NCBI GenBank assembly: GCA_949130485.1
Contig: OX422183.1
Location: forward strand, 9,204,636 to 9,268,635
Reading direction: 5' to 3'
DNA length: 64,000 nucleotides
From: Agelas oroides
Lineage: Eukaryota > Porifera > Demospongiae > Agelasida > Agelasidae
Below are positions 11,021 through 22,686 of this stretch, piece after piece (the first letter of the stretch is position 1; each line of letters opens with the position of its first letter). The notes beneath the pieces were generated by a model. It saw only the letters and a program-made list of their open reading frames with translations, had not been told where the DNA came from and searched no databases. Position numbers and translations under genes: made by a program.

Positions 11021-12064
11021 TCAGTTTTCATCGATTTCTTTCCAGATATCGCAAGTATTCTTGTACTTCCAATCAAGACTATCACAAAAAATCTCGGGAT
11101 CTGCTACATGAAGAGGTGTTTTGTACTGTGTACCAGATAACTTCTCAGTGCCCATTTTCAATTGCTTGCCAATGATCTCACCGATTGCTTCACCACGGCA
11201 TTCCACCACAACTTCTACCCGTTTCCGCTTTAGTGGAGGGTTACCAACCAATTCATCTCTGAAATCACGTTTTTCAGGTGGCTTTATTGCAATCAGGGGT
11301 ATATCAATATTACCCGTTTGATAATCTTCAGTCATCATGCCATCAAAGTAATCATGTAAGTTCCTGCTCATTGCCAATACATTGTTCTCATCTTTTATAA
11401 GCTCCTTGAAATCTTTTTTTGGCTTGATGTGGCACTTAATAGGACGATTGTGAGCGAAAACTTCTGGACGTTCTATTCTCTGGAGTTGTGCAAGAGGAGA
11501 ATTCATGCTCAGTGCACTGACATTGGATTCTGATGATGGAACTACAGCAAGTTCGTCAAGTGTTTGAATCGGAGATTCAGAGTCAGTAGGATCATAGTCT
11601 GACAAGAGCACTTTTTTGAGACCACTTTCAACAACATACATAACTTTTTCATCTTCTACTGTAACGTCACCACGCTGGACAATTATAGGATTGTTAAGGT
11701 ACCATTGTCTAAGAAAGACAAGGAACGAATCGGCCTCAAAGCTATTACGGAACAACAGAGCTATGTTTAAATCATCGCTGTTGCCATCATAATAGATGGA
11801 TTTAGAATGTTCGAGTGAGTAACAAGCTTTATGCTCTTCTGCACGCCTGTAGATAGTGCCTCGAATTACTTTCTTCTTCTTAGCTCCAAAGTATTTTGCT
11901 CTCACCTCAATACACTCCACAAGAGACTTCACCAAACAAACAATCCTCAATGATTCCTGAAGTGTGTATCCTAGCTTTTCGAATGAAGATAAATCCAAAA
12001 CCAATATTATTTCTCCAGTGATATTGGCATCTATGACAAATATTAAGAGTAACCAATAATACAT
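11021..12064 (-). CDS. HNH-nuclease-like protein, copy 2
   Basis: 347 codons, the same length as copy 1 with no gaps. It differs at 31 residues, all within about the first 254. The last 93 residues or so are identical. The HNH-like core is kept, with conservative changes around it (KDFKELIKDENNVLAMSRN, LHDYFDG). Many of the nucleotide changes I compared alter the amino acid. The start choice carries the same uncertainty as copy 1: a cryptic acceptor lies just inside the hydrophobic N-terminus. Confidence 0.6.
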   Translation of the reverse strand: MYYWLLLIFVIDANITGEIILVLDLSSFEKLGYTLQESLRIVCLVKSLVECIEVRAKYFGAKKKKVIRGTIYRRAEEHKACYSLEHSKSIYYDGNSDDLNIALLFRNSFEADSFLVFLRQWYLNNPIIVQRGDVTVEDEKVMYVVESGLKKVLLSDYDPTDSESPIQTLDELAVVPSSESNVSALSMNSPLAQLQRIERPEVFAHNRPIKCHIKPKKDFKELIKDENNVLAMSRNLHDYFDGMMTEDYQTGNIDIPLIAIKPPEKRDFRDELVGNPPLKRKRVEVVVECRGEAIGEIIGKQLKMGTEKLSGTQYKTPLHVADPEIFCDSLDWKYKNTCDIWKEIDEN

Positions 12065-12267
12065 TGACCTATCAACAAACAGGATCCCTCCCGTTTAACT
12101 AAGAAGCTACTAGCTATGTTCCTACAGTGAAAACATGGCGTTAGTGACAGTACGTTAGCATCGTATAAGATTTGTATAAAACCCATCTTTCTCCATGGTA
12201 ACAGTGGCCATGTTAGAGGGCAACTTTCCATAGACCTAATGCATTTTGCCATCTGGCTGCCATCACC

Positions 12268-12640
12268 TAGTCTCAGATCCAGACCCTCGAAAAATCGAAA
12301 AGGAGGGTCTGGTAAACAGGGCGGGGTGGAAGTGTACACTGCGGAATGTTAGGAATTTTATTAATTGCAGAACCTTCCGTAGCCAGTAGAACTTTCTGAT
12401 GAACCAGATACTCGCACAAACGTTCTAATCTTTCCCGCTTAGTGTTCACAGCTTTCTAAAACGAAGCAAAACGGGAAGACTGCTCCCGTGCGGTTAGCAT
12501 TTCTAATTAACGCACATCAGAATGCTAATCAAAGACCAATCGGAAATGCGCCTGCATACCGGGCGGAGTGTACACTTTCACCCCAGCCGATTTACCAGAC
12601 CCTCCTTTTCGATTTTTCGAGGGTCAGGTTCCGAGACTAG
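12268..12640. mobile_element. hAT-like MITE specific to unit 2
   Basis: Terminal arms starting tagtctcagatccagaccct pair with the right end ggttccgagactag. An 8-bp duplication ccatcacc flanks it (12260-12267, 12641-12648). Units 1, 1b and 3 read straight through ccatcaccacgg, so this insertion came after unit duplication. It splits the divergent promoter spacer of unit 2. Confidence 0.9.
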
Positions 12641-13240
12641 CCATCACCACGGTATGACCTAGTCTCGCAAGCCACACCCTTCGCAGAGAGAGGAAGGGTC
12701 TGGTCACGCTGCAACCATCGAGTTGTCGCCATGACAGAAACTTGTTGTGACCAATCAGATCCGCGCTCTTCGTAGATTGCATCCGTTGTCATGGAGTACA
12801 ATTACGTCACAACGTGTTTAGCAGATGTCGGCATCTTATTACATAACCGCAATGGTCGATAAATCCTTTTCGTTTGAGTGGGGAGGTAAAGGCAAAGACA
12901 GATATTATCTGTTGCAACCCCACCCTGTACCTGCCTCTGGTTACATCTTAACAGACCCTAATATAGCTAGCTCGATAGACAAACCTTTTAAGGGTTGGAA
13001 ATCAATATCTCTTAGTGTTTGTCCTAACCACTGGGCAAGTTCTTCTGGTGTAAAGTGTGGATTGAACACGAGACCTGCACTCTCAGCCATCGTATAGAAA
13101 GAAGCCACTGTCCTACGCTGCTAAGGATAGCAGTATCTATGACTCTAACAGCCTAGTAACACCTATTTTGGTGCACGTGACCCCTAAGTACATCTTCCGG
13201 TGATATCCGTTATGATAATCGGAGTACTGGGCACGAGACT

Positions 13241-13291
13241 ATGGCTGTCAGAATATTGTTGGGATCCCTAGCACTGCACTGGCAGCTGTAG
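13241..13291 (+). pseudogene. Signal-peptide exon, unit 2, frameshifted
   Basis: The exon starts like its relatives (MAVRILLGSLAL). A 5-base duplication (gcact gcact) then shifts the frame into a TAG at the donor. The splice donor gtaagtacg survives. No normal secretion signal can be joined to downstream coding from this copy. Confidence 0.75.
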
Positions 13292-13782
13292 GTAAGTACG
13301 TAGCGGGTACGTAGTGTAAACATGTTTCAGTTGGCTCTCTGTAGCTGTTGGGGTTTTATCTTCACGTGCGCTTCGATCGGGTGAGGTTTATGTGCATGTG
13401 AAGCATGCAGGCCAGGGCTAGGGCCGGCCGGGGGTAATAACACATTACGTATATATTACGTACATATGAAGTAACGGCAAGCGACTAAAAGTCTAGAGCC
13501 TCTGTATAGCTATTTGCACTGAATGTAGAACATAATATGGGGGGCCAAGGGATCAGTGTTTTCAGAGCAAACTGATTGTTTGACTAGATTACCAGTCACA
13601 TCATGCATACTAGCAAGATTTGCCACTGTCTAGCTATATACCAACGAGGCAGGCAAGAGGGATTGTCAAAATGCAGAGGATAGCTTGCCATGGAAGAACT
13701 GTACGATCAATCAATGTTCAGTAACAGTTAATGGATGCTTAGTAAAGGTTAGTTGGATTTTAAGAAAGGTCAACAACTGAAA

Positions 13783-14034
13783 CAAGGGGTAGTCACTTAC
13801 ATGTCGCCTGTAGAAGTGTTTGCGACCGCAATCAAATTTTTTGATTGGCAAAGTGTCCTGGATCGAAGATCGAAGGTCGAATTGCAGCCGCGCGTTCTTG
13901 ATTGTTGATTCTTAGCAGTTTGGAGGTCACCTTGATCCCTTGATCGGCCCCCCAAAAGGGCTTTGATCGCTTGATTCAGTTTTGATCCCGGTCGCAAACG
14001 CTTCTACACGGGATATATAAGTGACTACCCCTTG
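13783..14034. mobile_element. GTAGTCAC-family MITE, unit 2, first copy
   Basis: Orthologue of 6645-6880 with the same ends. It retains about 15 extra bases near 13952 that unit 1 lost, so it is the better-preserved copy. Confidence 0.75.
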
Positions 14035-14057
14035 TGAAAATTAGTCACATCCACTGT

Positions 14058-14293
14058 ACAAGGTGTAGTCACTAACATGTCCCATGTAGAAGCGTTTGCG
14101 AACGGGATCAAAATTGAATCAAGTGATCAAAGCCCTTTTTGGAGGCCGATCAAGGAATCAAAGTGACCTCTGAGCCTTTTAAAATCAATGGATCAAGAAC
14201 ATGTGGCTGCAATATGACCTTTGACCCTTGAAAATCAAGTGATCAAGAGCCTCAGAAGGGAATGATCAAGCGATCAATCACACTTTTTGCTGA
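14058..14293. mobile_element. GTAGTCAC-family MITE, unit 2, second copy, truncated
   Basis: It starts caaggtgtagtcactaacat, but the right terminus seen at 7130-7163 is missing. The sequence jumps from cactttttgctga to flanking cctgaactg. This copy is deleted at its right end. Confidence 0.7.
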
Positions 14294-14610
14294 CCTGAAC
14301 TGTACAATCCATCAATGCTTAGTAAAGGTTGGTAGATTTTTAGGAAAGGTCGACAACCGAAAATTAGCAATGAGACTGCAAATTGATTGGAAAGATGTTT
14401 AGTAAACAGCAAGTAAAGCTGGATCATTGTAATAGTGCAGGTTGGGCCAGTCACAAAATTGGGTACAGTCAAACAGCATCCCATAAAGTGTGCTACCTGG
14501 ATGAAGCATGGTCGGGTCCCAAGACCCTCAGTACAGTACACACCCTGCAGTGAATACTAGAAGTGTAGGGTTAGTGGTACACATAGAACCCTTTGGCTTA
14601 ACACACAAGT

Positions 14611-15135
14611 GTTGTAGTTGGTAAGACTCTCCCGTTTTTCATTAGTCTTACTTTGCAGGACTAAGCTGGAAGCAGTGAAAAGGCCACATGGTTGGGGGGC
14701 TGAGAAATAGGTTAGCAGGAGGCTATGCCAGGCTTAAACACTGTCACGTGGCATCTCACAACAAAGTGCTTACCCGGAGGAGGTTGGAAGCTAGTAATTA
14801 GTGACGTGTGGGGTAGTACTTAGTGCTACGTGGATGACGTAATCATACTGACTGCCATGGAGGCCCATAGTGAAAGGTGAACTTTGGTTTACACAAACAG
14901 CTTTTGTTTGTTTTGGACGAAACTCACTCAGTGGATACTGCCAGGTGAGCTGTAGATCGATCACTATAGCATTTTATGATGCACAGAATTTCCGGTGGGG
15001 ATTCCCAAGGAAACAGTCAAATGCTTCGCACGTAAGGAAGAGCTATAGCGGTTGATATAGAGAGCTCACCTGGCAGTATCCACTGAGTGAGTTTCTTCCC
15101 AACTTTGACATTTCAGGTGCTTACCTGCTACTATC
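14611..15135. mobile_element. Segment absent from unit 1, containing a ggcccatag MITE copy
   Basis: Unit 1 passes from acacacaagt directly to aatgtgtcc. Here 525 bases intervene. They include arms ctcactcagtggatactgcc and ggcagtatccactgagtgag, related to 27814-28098. The gene A unit shares gttgtagttggtaag at the same place, so unit 1 probably suffered a deletion rather than unit 2 an insertion. Confidence 0.65.
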
Positions 15136-15561
15136 AATGTGTCCTGTACCTGATGTTGTGTGTTACTTTGGACATAGATGCTTATTCAAACCCAAAATAA
15201 ATGCAGTTTTGTCTTAGTCCTATATCAATTGCTAAATATTCTCAGAGGAGTGCTACTTCGATATTCATAATTAATAAGCTTCTAACACCTGATGTCTACT
15301 TTCGAAGTCTGCATTCACAAGAAGTTATGTAGTAAACAGTGTATTCTTAGGATTCACTGAAAGGATTTATAATAATGCTGTTTGATGGGTAGATACTTCA
15401 TGTTGCAACACACAGATATTGAACAGTAGGGTGTTGGTCAGAGAACAATAGAGGTACTATTGATCCCTAGCTAAACCCAACTCCCCCTAGTATTTGTGCA
15501 TTGGAGCACCAAGTATTACCGTTTGAGGGGCATCTGTTTATAAGTTCTAACTTCAATTCAG

Positions 15562-17145
15562 GTGTCTGCGTATGCTCATTTTAAGTTAGATGAAAATGGC
15601 AAACAAGGTTCATTGAATGTTGTCGACCTGGCCATAGCTACCAGATTCTTTGACCTAGACAATGTCACTTCATGGGTAAGTGAACTTCATCCTCTAACAA
15701 AATGTCTATATACATTCATATGAATTCACTTGTTGTTACAATTTATGGACTCTCAATGCATGATAGTTTGTTTCTTGCATTGAGATCCATTGCTGTGTAT
15801 TTATTGGGGCGAGCCTGAGCGAGCCCCACACTAGCGTGACTGCATTGCGCATGCGTGTGTGTATCTATGCGCATATATATGCTTGCTTGGACCGACCACT
15901 TACCGGAAATTTTAAATGAGCGCATTCAAATATTTCACGAAGATCGATATCGCGATATCGTAAAGCATGTGAAGGCCAGTGGAGGGCTACTGTCAGAGTG
16001 CAGCGTCATGGACCCGGAGCGAAGACGACTGAAGTTGAAGCACGCGTGGCACTGGTTTGTGCTTCTACCGACGACGGCAGGCCGCTCACAGGCGGTGCAA
16101 ATTTAATATGGACGGTTGTTGACTACTCAGAAACCAGCGGTGTAAAGCTTATTCCATGCATGTGTAGCCACGTTAGCAGCCCTGGCAGGTCAGTTTCAGG
16201 TCAGGGCCATGCATATTAAAACGGCACTCATAAACGCCATGAAATCCAGCTCATGATTTCAGTATAAAGCTTGGTCCATGCATGTGTAGCCCAGGATGGA
16301 GAAATTGCTGCAACTTGTTGGCATATGCGTCATCAGGTTTGGCTTATTACACTCATGTAACAGTAGACAGTGACTAATCCTGCTGTGTGCCATGAAAAGT
16401 TAATACGACATTTAAAGCAAATCAAAAAACATTTTAAAGCCCCCTGTGAATGGTAAATGGATGTGCATGTAGGAGGATAATTGACTTGATGTATTACATC
16501 ACTCATCAGTGACATAATATCCTGTATCAGCTTGCTCAGGCTCGCCCCCACAATGTTCTACATTTTCTAGTATAATACAATGCACATACAAATTCAAATA
16601 CATTTCATAAATGTGCATGACTGTGTACATTGTCCACCATGTTTGTGATATTTCAATTGTACAGGTTCTTCTCCCTATGTCAGTCATGGTGTCACTGTCA
16701 GGACCAGTTGATGAACTGAGCGCCACGAACATTACAGGTATTGTTGAACCAGTCTCCCTCGGAATATCCCCAGCAGTTGTCAGACTTATCGTGCATGCTA
16801 TGAAGACACTCACCCCACAAAATGTATAATTATGCTATTATCAGGAGTGTATAATGGATTGGAAGAGAGTATATATTTATGATATTGAAATGAACAATCA
16901 ATATCCAGCATATAATCTGTAAGCTGCATTTTTGAGCTATTTAATATATTTCCTTTGTATTGATTCTTCCTCGACTTGTATATACCAGTGACATGGAAAG
17001 CATCATACCTGTGCTTCATTATGTTAGAATCATGTAGAGTCCTACCTATACTCTATTAGAGCATCATTGTTAAAAATTGTTTTATATGCTGTTATGTGTT
17101 TAGGTTGCTGAGAAACCTTTGCCTCCAAGTGATATCTGGAATAAG
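15562..17145 (+). pseudogene. VPS13-like exon remnants, unit 2
   Basis: Blocks are 15562-15675 (38 codons), 16665-16823 (53 codons, phase 0 at both ends) and 17104 to about 17145. The second is intact here, adding IVEPVSLGISPAVV and a helical stretch, then donor gtataa. The third gives AEKPLPPSDIWNKQS before the gypsy sequence takes over. An element of about 746 bp sits in the intron between blocks one and two. The family name is tentative; the exon structure is better supported than the identity. Confidence 0.4.
15805..16550. mobile_element. Inverted-repeat element, unit 2 only
   Basis: The ends tggggcgagcctgagc and gctcaggctcgccccca are inverted. The unit 1 site (near 8181) is empty, and no clear target duplication remains. 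The interior has a short coding-like stretch (15855-16106, with WTDHLPEILNERIQIFH and SGGLLSECSVM). A diverged relative without ends lies at 51929-52330. It may be a deleted derivative of a larger transposon; no transposase motif was seen. Confidence 0.6.
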
Positions 17146-17149
17146 CAGT

Positions 17150-17607
17150 CTATTGGAATGACCGAATGAAATGCTACTACGATGCATCTGTACGAGAGAT
17201 GAGCTACAAGAGAGGTGGTCCAGTGTGGTTATACAACCCTCAAAGAAGGGATCTCACCTAAACTTCAAAGACCGTGGCAGGGACCCTACCTCATCACAAA
17301 TAAGATAATTGATGTGAGCTACAACATTCAGTTGAGCCCTCACACTAAGCCCAAGGTCACACACCACAACTGGATGGCAGAATATCCCAAGATGGCTTCA
17401 TGACCAAGATGCTCGACAACGGCAGGCAGAGGAGGTGACTATAAAAAGTCATGTTACTGTCGACAAGGAGGCTGAAGCAAATTGACACAACTCCAAAGCA
17501 CAACACTGCTGAACTGGTTCCTGCACTGAGAAGTCACTGTCAGTGAGCACCTCCGCATCGGTATGGCCAGCTGGCAGCTAAAATGGTCGGAGCTAAGGAG
17601 AGGGGAG
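17150..17607 (+). pseudogene. Ty3/gypsy integrase C-terminus, unit 2
   Basis: Better preserved than in unit 1: RMKCYYDASVREMSYKRGGP runs into VWLYNP in one frame. A +1 shift follows, then KEGISPKLQRPWQGPYLIT and the KPKV box up to the stop at 17403. A polypurine tract follows, with the LTR start tgtgacgaac at 17608. The 11 extra bases compared with unit 1 show the older state. Confidence 0.75.
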
Positions 17608-17822
17608 TGTGACGAACACTCACCACTTGGACAATGTGTTGATGTATGTTTTATAGTTACCATTGTATGTATTTTAATTTATGCTGAAAGATCCAGATGG
17701 ACATGCTATACGGTACCAGTTTTATTCATTCCAGAGTTGCTAAGACCATCCCTGATTGTCTATATAGGTGTTATACATTTTGACTGTGACAGACAAGTCA
17801 GATTTTCACGAGGTGTTGAGAC

Positions 17823-18320
17823 TAGGCCTTGATAGATTATGCTCAAGCCCCTGCCTATTATTCTATTCTCTGATTCCCAAAATTTTGACCCATTATGCTT
17901 TACAATTCACCTATTATGCTTTTCGATTCACCTATTATGCTTCTCATTTCGCCACAGAAATTTTATATACCACAGTTGAAAACATGAACAGACAACTTAG
18001 AACATGAGTTACAAGACACAGATAGCAAAAAAAATAGAAATTTCAATCAACCATGTGGTTTTCCCAGTTAAACACTTAATTAACTTAACCTGTTCTAGCC
18101 TGTATGTAATTGTGGACTCTTGACCTAGAACTGTATCACTGCACACTGAAGGAACAGCCTGGCAGTTGTAATGAAACAGTTGAGACTACAGGTACTGAGA
18201 GTGAGAGTCAATCATTCAAGAAATCAGCCTATTATGCCTGGATCATCATGAAAATCAGCCTTGATGCTCAAGAGCACCTATTATGCTCAAAATTATGCCA
18301 GCATAATCTATCAAGGCCTA
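17823..18320. mobile_element. hAT-like MITE in the gypsy LTR, unit 2
   Basis: Orthologue of 9406-9926 with the same gttgagac duplications (17815-17822, 18321-18328). It is 498 bp, about 23 bases shorter because two small blocks are missing near 18240-18262. Confidence 0.85.
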
Positions 18321-19070
18321 GTTGAGACGAGTCTTTGTCAAAGTTCACAAGGCCAGAGGGGACCATAACGATAGTCTCAACTAACTTCATATGTTCAGCA
18401 CTTCTTGTATGCAGGAGCTGCCACCTACATTGTACAAGCGTAAACGAGTAGCTAATGCTGAGGATTCTCAAGCCCCCTTTGCCAGGGACTTCCTAGGAGC
18501 AGAGTAGGTACTCAGCTCCCTTCCCCCCAGTCTCAGTATGGGCACATGCAGGTTAAATCCGAGACCTGTTGAGTGCCCATTTCAGAGTCTCTTACTGCTC
18601 TTTAGAGCTCTCATCTCATCGTCGTTAATGTGATTTTGTCACTTTTTTCAACTTAGCGGTGTGCGCTATGCACTCTGAACAGCTGCATCTTCAGAGACAA
18701 GTTGTTAACCCTTTTCACTTTACCCCTTGTGCATGCGTGCAGGGTTAACTATCTGTAGTGATATGTGCTGAAGGAATGATAGCAAAAAAGTAGTTGCTGT
18801 ATGTATACACATTTTGTGTGTAAAATAGCTGTAATGTAGCTAGAGGTAAGCTTGGATCATAAACATAGACCGATAATGGGATCAGAAAGGTAACATCAGA
18901 GGAGGAACTTTACACTCCAGTCAAGAATGCAATCATCCACTCATAAAGCCCATATATAGACTATGTACATGCTTTATTGTCATGTGATTTTTGCTTCATT
19001 GGCTTCTTTATTATAATATGAGCATCTCTTAATATTAGCCTATCAAGAAATTTCTATCCATTAGCAACAG

Positions 19071-21063
19071 TGGCACGAATAGCTTTATGGCACATCACTA
19101 ACAGGAGTGCTTCATCAATGACCTTAAGCTACCAAGATTAAAAAACTTGCTTCCAGAAATCCGTATGTTTGGAGAGTACATTACTTTACATTTGTAATAT
19201 CCATTGTTATCATGTTGACACAACGACAACGAGCATGTGGGATAATTGTAAGCTGACAAAAACCGTTACTTAGATATTGTGGTTGCATGTGGAATATGCA
19301 CACAATTAAACATAACAGGTCAGTATGGACAATCATTGACTTGAGTCTACTACTTTCTTCTTACATCACGATAATACACATATTATGATAATACAGATCA
19401 TAAACATGATATCAGTTTTCATCGATTTCTTTCCAGATATCGCAAGTATTCTTGTACTTCCAATCAAGACTATCACAAAAAATCTCAGGATTTGCTACAT
19501 GAAGAGGTGTTTTGTACTGTGTACCAGATAACTTCTCAGTGCCCATTTTCAATTGCTTGCCAATGATCTCACCAATTCCTTCATCACGGCATTCCACCAC
19601 AACTTCTACCCGTTTCCGCTTTAGTGGAGGGTTACCAACCAATTCATCTCTGAAATCACGTTTTTCAGGTGGCTTTATTGCAATCAGGGGTATATCAATA
19701 TTACCCGTTTCACAATCTTCAGTCATCATGCCATCAAAGTAATCATGAAAGTTCCTGCTCATTGCCAATAGATTGTTCTCACTGTTTGTGAGCTCCTTGA
19801 AATCTTTTCTTGGTTTGATGTGGCACTTAATAGGACGATTGTGAGCGAAAACTTCTGGACGTTCTATTCTCTGGAGTTGTGCAAGAGGAGAATTTATGCT
19901 CAGTGCACTGACATTGGATTCTGATGATGGAACTACAGCAAGTTCCTCAAGTGTTTGAATCGGAGATTCAGAGTCAGTAGGATCATAGTCTGACAAGCGC
20001 ACTTTTTTGAGACCACTTTCATATGTCTTCTACTGTAACGTCACCAGGCTGGACAATTAAAGGATTGTTAAGGTACCAATGTCTAAGAAAGACAAGAAAC
20101 GAATCAGCGTCAGACCTTTCACGGAACAACAGAGCTATGTTTAAATCATTGCTGCTGCCATCATAATAGATGGATTTAGAATGTTCGAGTGAGTAACAAG
20201 CTTTATGCTCTTCTGCACGCCTGTAGATAGTGCCTCGAATTACTTTCTTCTTCTTAGCCCCAAAGTATTTTGCTCTCACCTCAAAACACTTCACAAGAGA
20301 CTTCACCAAACAAACAATCCTCAATGATTCCTGAAGTGTGTATCCTAGCACTCGGAATAAAGATGAATCCGAAACCAATATTACCTCTCCAGTGATATTA
20401 GCATCTATGACAAATATTAAGAGTAACCAATAATACATTGACCTATCAACAAACAGGATCCCTCCCGTTTAACTAAGAAGCTACTAGCTATGTTCCTACA
20501 GTGAAAACATGGCGTTAGTGACAGTACATTAACATCGTATAAGATTTGTATAAAACCCATCTTTCTCCATGGTAGCAGTGGCCATGTAAGAGGGAAACTT
20601 TCCATAGACCTAAGCGGCATTTTGCCATCTGGCTGCCATCACCACGGTATGACCTCAAATCCTTTTTGTTTGAATGGGGAGGTAAAGGCAGAGACAGATA
20701 TTATCTGTTGCGACCCCACTCCTTTTCAAACCCTGTATCTGCCTCTGGTTACATCTTAACAGACCCTAATACTACCCATGATAGCTAGCTCGACAGACTA
20801 ACCTTTTAATGGTTGGAAATCAATATCTCTTAGTGTTTGTCCTAACCACTGGGCAAGTTCTTCTGGTGTAAAGTGTGGATTGAACACGAGACCTGTACTC
20901 TCAGCCATCGTAGAGAAAGAAGCCACTGTCCTACGCTGCTAAGGATAGCGGTATCTATTTTGGTGCACGTGACCCCTAAGTACATCTTCCGGTGATATCC
21001 GTTATAATAATCGGAGTCATGCGGCTGTCGTACAACGAAAGAGCCGTGTCAGAGGGCAGATTT
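19071..21063. repeat. Tandem segmental unit 3, left part
   Basis: It follows units 1 and 2 from the boundary motif through the HNH-like gene and spacer to about 21063, where collinearity stops. The homology resumes near 26499 (caggcgtgggcgtggag) and runs to about 27813. The unit is therefore split by 5.4 kb. It lacks a spacer portion between about 20656 and 20660 that contains the CCAAT region of the other units. Confidence 0.8.
19412..20438 (-). pseudogene. HNH-nuclease-like protein, copy 3, frameshifted
   Basis: The N-terminal part (20438-20019) and C-terminal part (20002-19412) lie in different frames. Near 20020, 17 bases are missing relative to copy 1, where that stretch encodes EKVTYVLES. 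The HNH-like core and basic tail are intact in the downstream frame. The sequence is otherwise close to copy 1. Either it is a dead copy or the downstream frame is used separately. Confidence 0.8.
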
Positions 21064-21519
21064 GTCGGAACCATCTGTTCCAAGCTGTGTTTGTGCGAAC
21101 GACCTATCCTTCAAGATATGTGTATTTCAGGCGATCAAGAGTCCACGCAGTCGTCGAGACCGCTGTTACTGCTACCGTCGTCACACGAGAAGGCTGGAAT
21201 TTGGCTTCCCCGGTTTTTGGTACCCCCACGCAAAATACCCTAGCGATATTGGAACCCCCGAGTAAAATACGCTGAGGGATTCTGGCACCCTGCGGTGCAC
21301 CCCTTGGGGAATTAAGCACCCCGCGACGATTCGGTACGAATCGGATTGCTGACCTTGGTGTCAGTCATGGTTAACTTGCGTGACTATTTGAAGAGCGTGT
21401 GGTGCGCTACTGGTCACATTTACCATGAACGCAGGGTGCTATCAAGACCGGACTTGCACCAGGTTAAAGATCTGTTTCTGTACGTTCTGAAAATCCTCAG
21501 TGATGGGGTGACATCCCCC

Positions 21520-22563
21520 TGTCACGCGAAAATTGGTCCTACCCAAAAGTGGTCCCCTAGACCGATTTTGGCTGCCAAAAATGGTCCCCCCGGACCACTT
21601 TTGGTTGCTAAAAATGGTCCCTTCTTGCCAAAACTGGTCCTAGGAGGACCAAATTTGGCAACCAAAATTGGTCTGGGGGACCAGTTTGGGTTGCTACGAA
21701 TGGTCCTGCTTCCCTATTCTGACTGCTGAGAAGGCTGAGTAGGTATATGCTAGCAATTTACATGAAACATAAACAGAAAGAACATACCGTATAGCCGGTT
21801 AATTTTGCGAGGTGCGAGGAGCTACACATGCTTTTACCGAGTATAGCTAACAGTCACTGGATAAGACAAGCTGACGAATAGCAAAAGCGTGTAGCGTGTA
21901 GTTTTTATGCCATGCCTGAAATTTTCAGACTCAAACGTTAATCCGCACAGTAGGTCTCTCTCCATCTCTCCTCTCAATACATTGTGCTAGAATCTGAGTG
22001 CGTGGTCATCGATTGCACGTGACGTCATTACGTTCGAGATTACGAAGGAAATCAGAAAACAGCCGCCATTTTGGTGCACAACGAGATAGGAGCTTCTATG
22101 GCGATCTTCACGAAATAAGTGATATACTTATAATGCTTCTAATATGTGTTGAATCGGACAAAATACCATTGCTACATAAGTTAAAACAGCTATATAAACG
22201 CTTACCTGTGGGTGTTTTAATCGATATCGCATATACTGCTAATAACATACTGTACAAGTTGTACACCAAGATGGCGGTTTATTTCTAGTATACGGAATTG
22301 TGATCACGTGCTGAAAACGCTCTATAGATCGCCGACTCCTCGCCGATGGTGCAGCAACCGATTTCTCTGCCGCTCCTGCTCACGTGCGTAGGTTTCAGGA
22401 CATCAGATTCCTGCTGTTGTCTTTTACTTACTGATGTTGTCTGTTGCTGAGCTTCTACAATATTCGTGAATACAGCACGCGCATACGGACCAGTTTTGGC
22501 AGGGGAGGACCAATTTTGGCAGCCAATTCTTTACCCCGGACCAAAATTTTCGTGACACCCCTC
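21520..22563. mobile_element. Inverted-repeat element with ggtcc/ggacc arrays
   Basis: The left end cctgtcacgcgaaaattggt is mirrored at the right by ggaccaaaattttcgtgaca. Next to each end are repeated phrases in which ggtcc or ggacc alternates with ttttggc words. cctcag occurs on both sides and may be the target duplication. The middle has no recognisable transposase. Confidence 0.6.
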
Positions 22564-22686
22564 AGATTTGGAGCTATAAGCCCATGAAGTTAACCATGTT
22601 TTGTGGTTTTGGTGTGCATGGATACCTTTGTGCAATCATATCTCCTGAACCCTATGACTGACCAGTATGATATTCACAGTACCATT

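Larger units (their letters stand above)
10678..19070. repeat. Tandem segmental unit 2
   Basis: Complete unit of 8.39 kb from one boundary motif to the next. The order is HNH-like gene (minus), divergent spacer, signal exon, MITE pair, VPS13-like exons, gypsy tail with hAT-like MITE, and spacer. Unit-specific additions are the elements at 12268-12640 and 15805-16550. Confidence 0.85.

Noticed and set aside
14870-15055. 61-codon open frame in unit 2
   Set aside because: Lies within the inverted arms of a MITE copy; no coding evidence.
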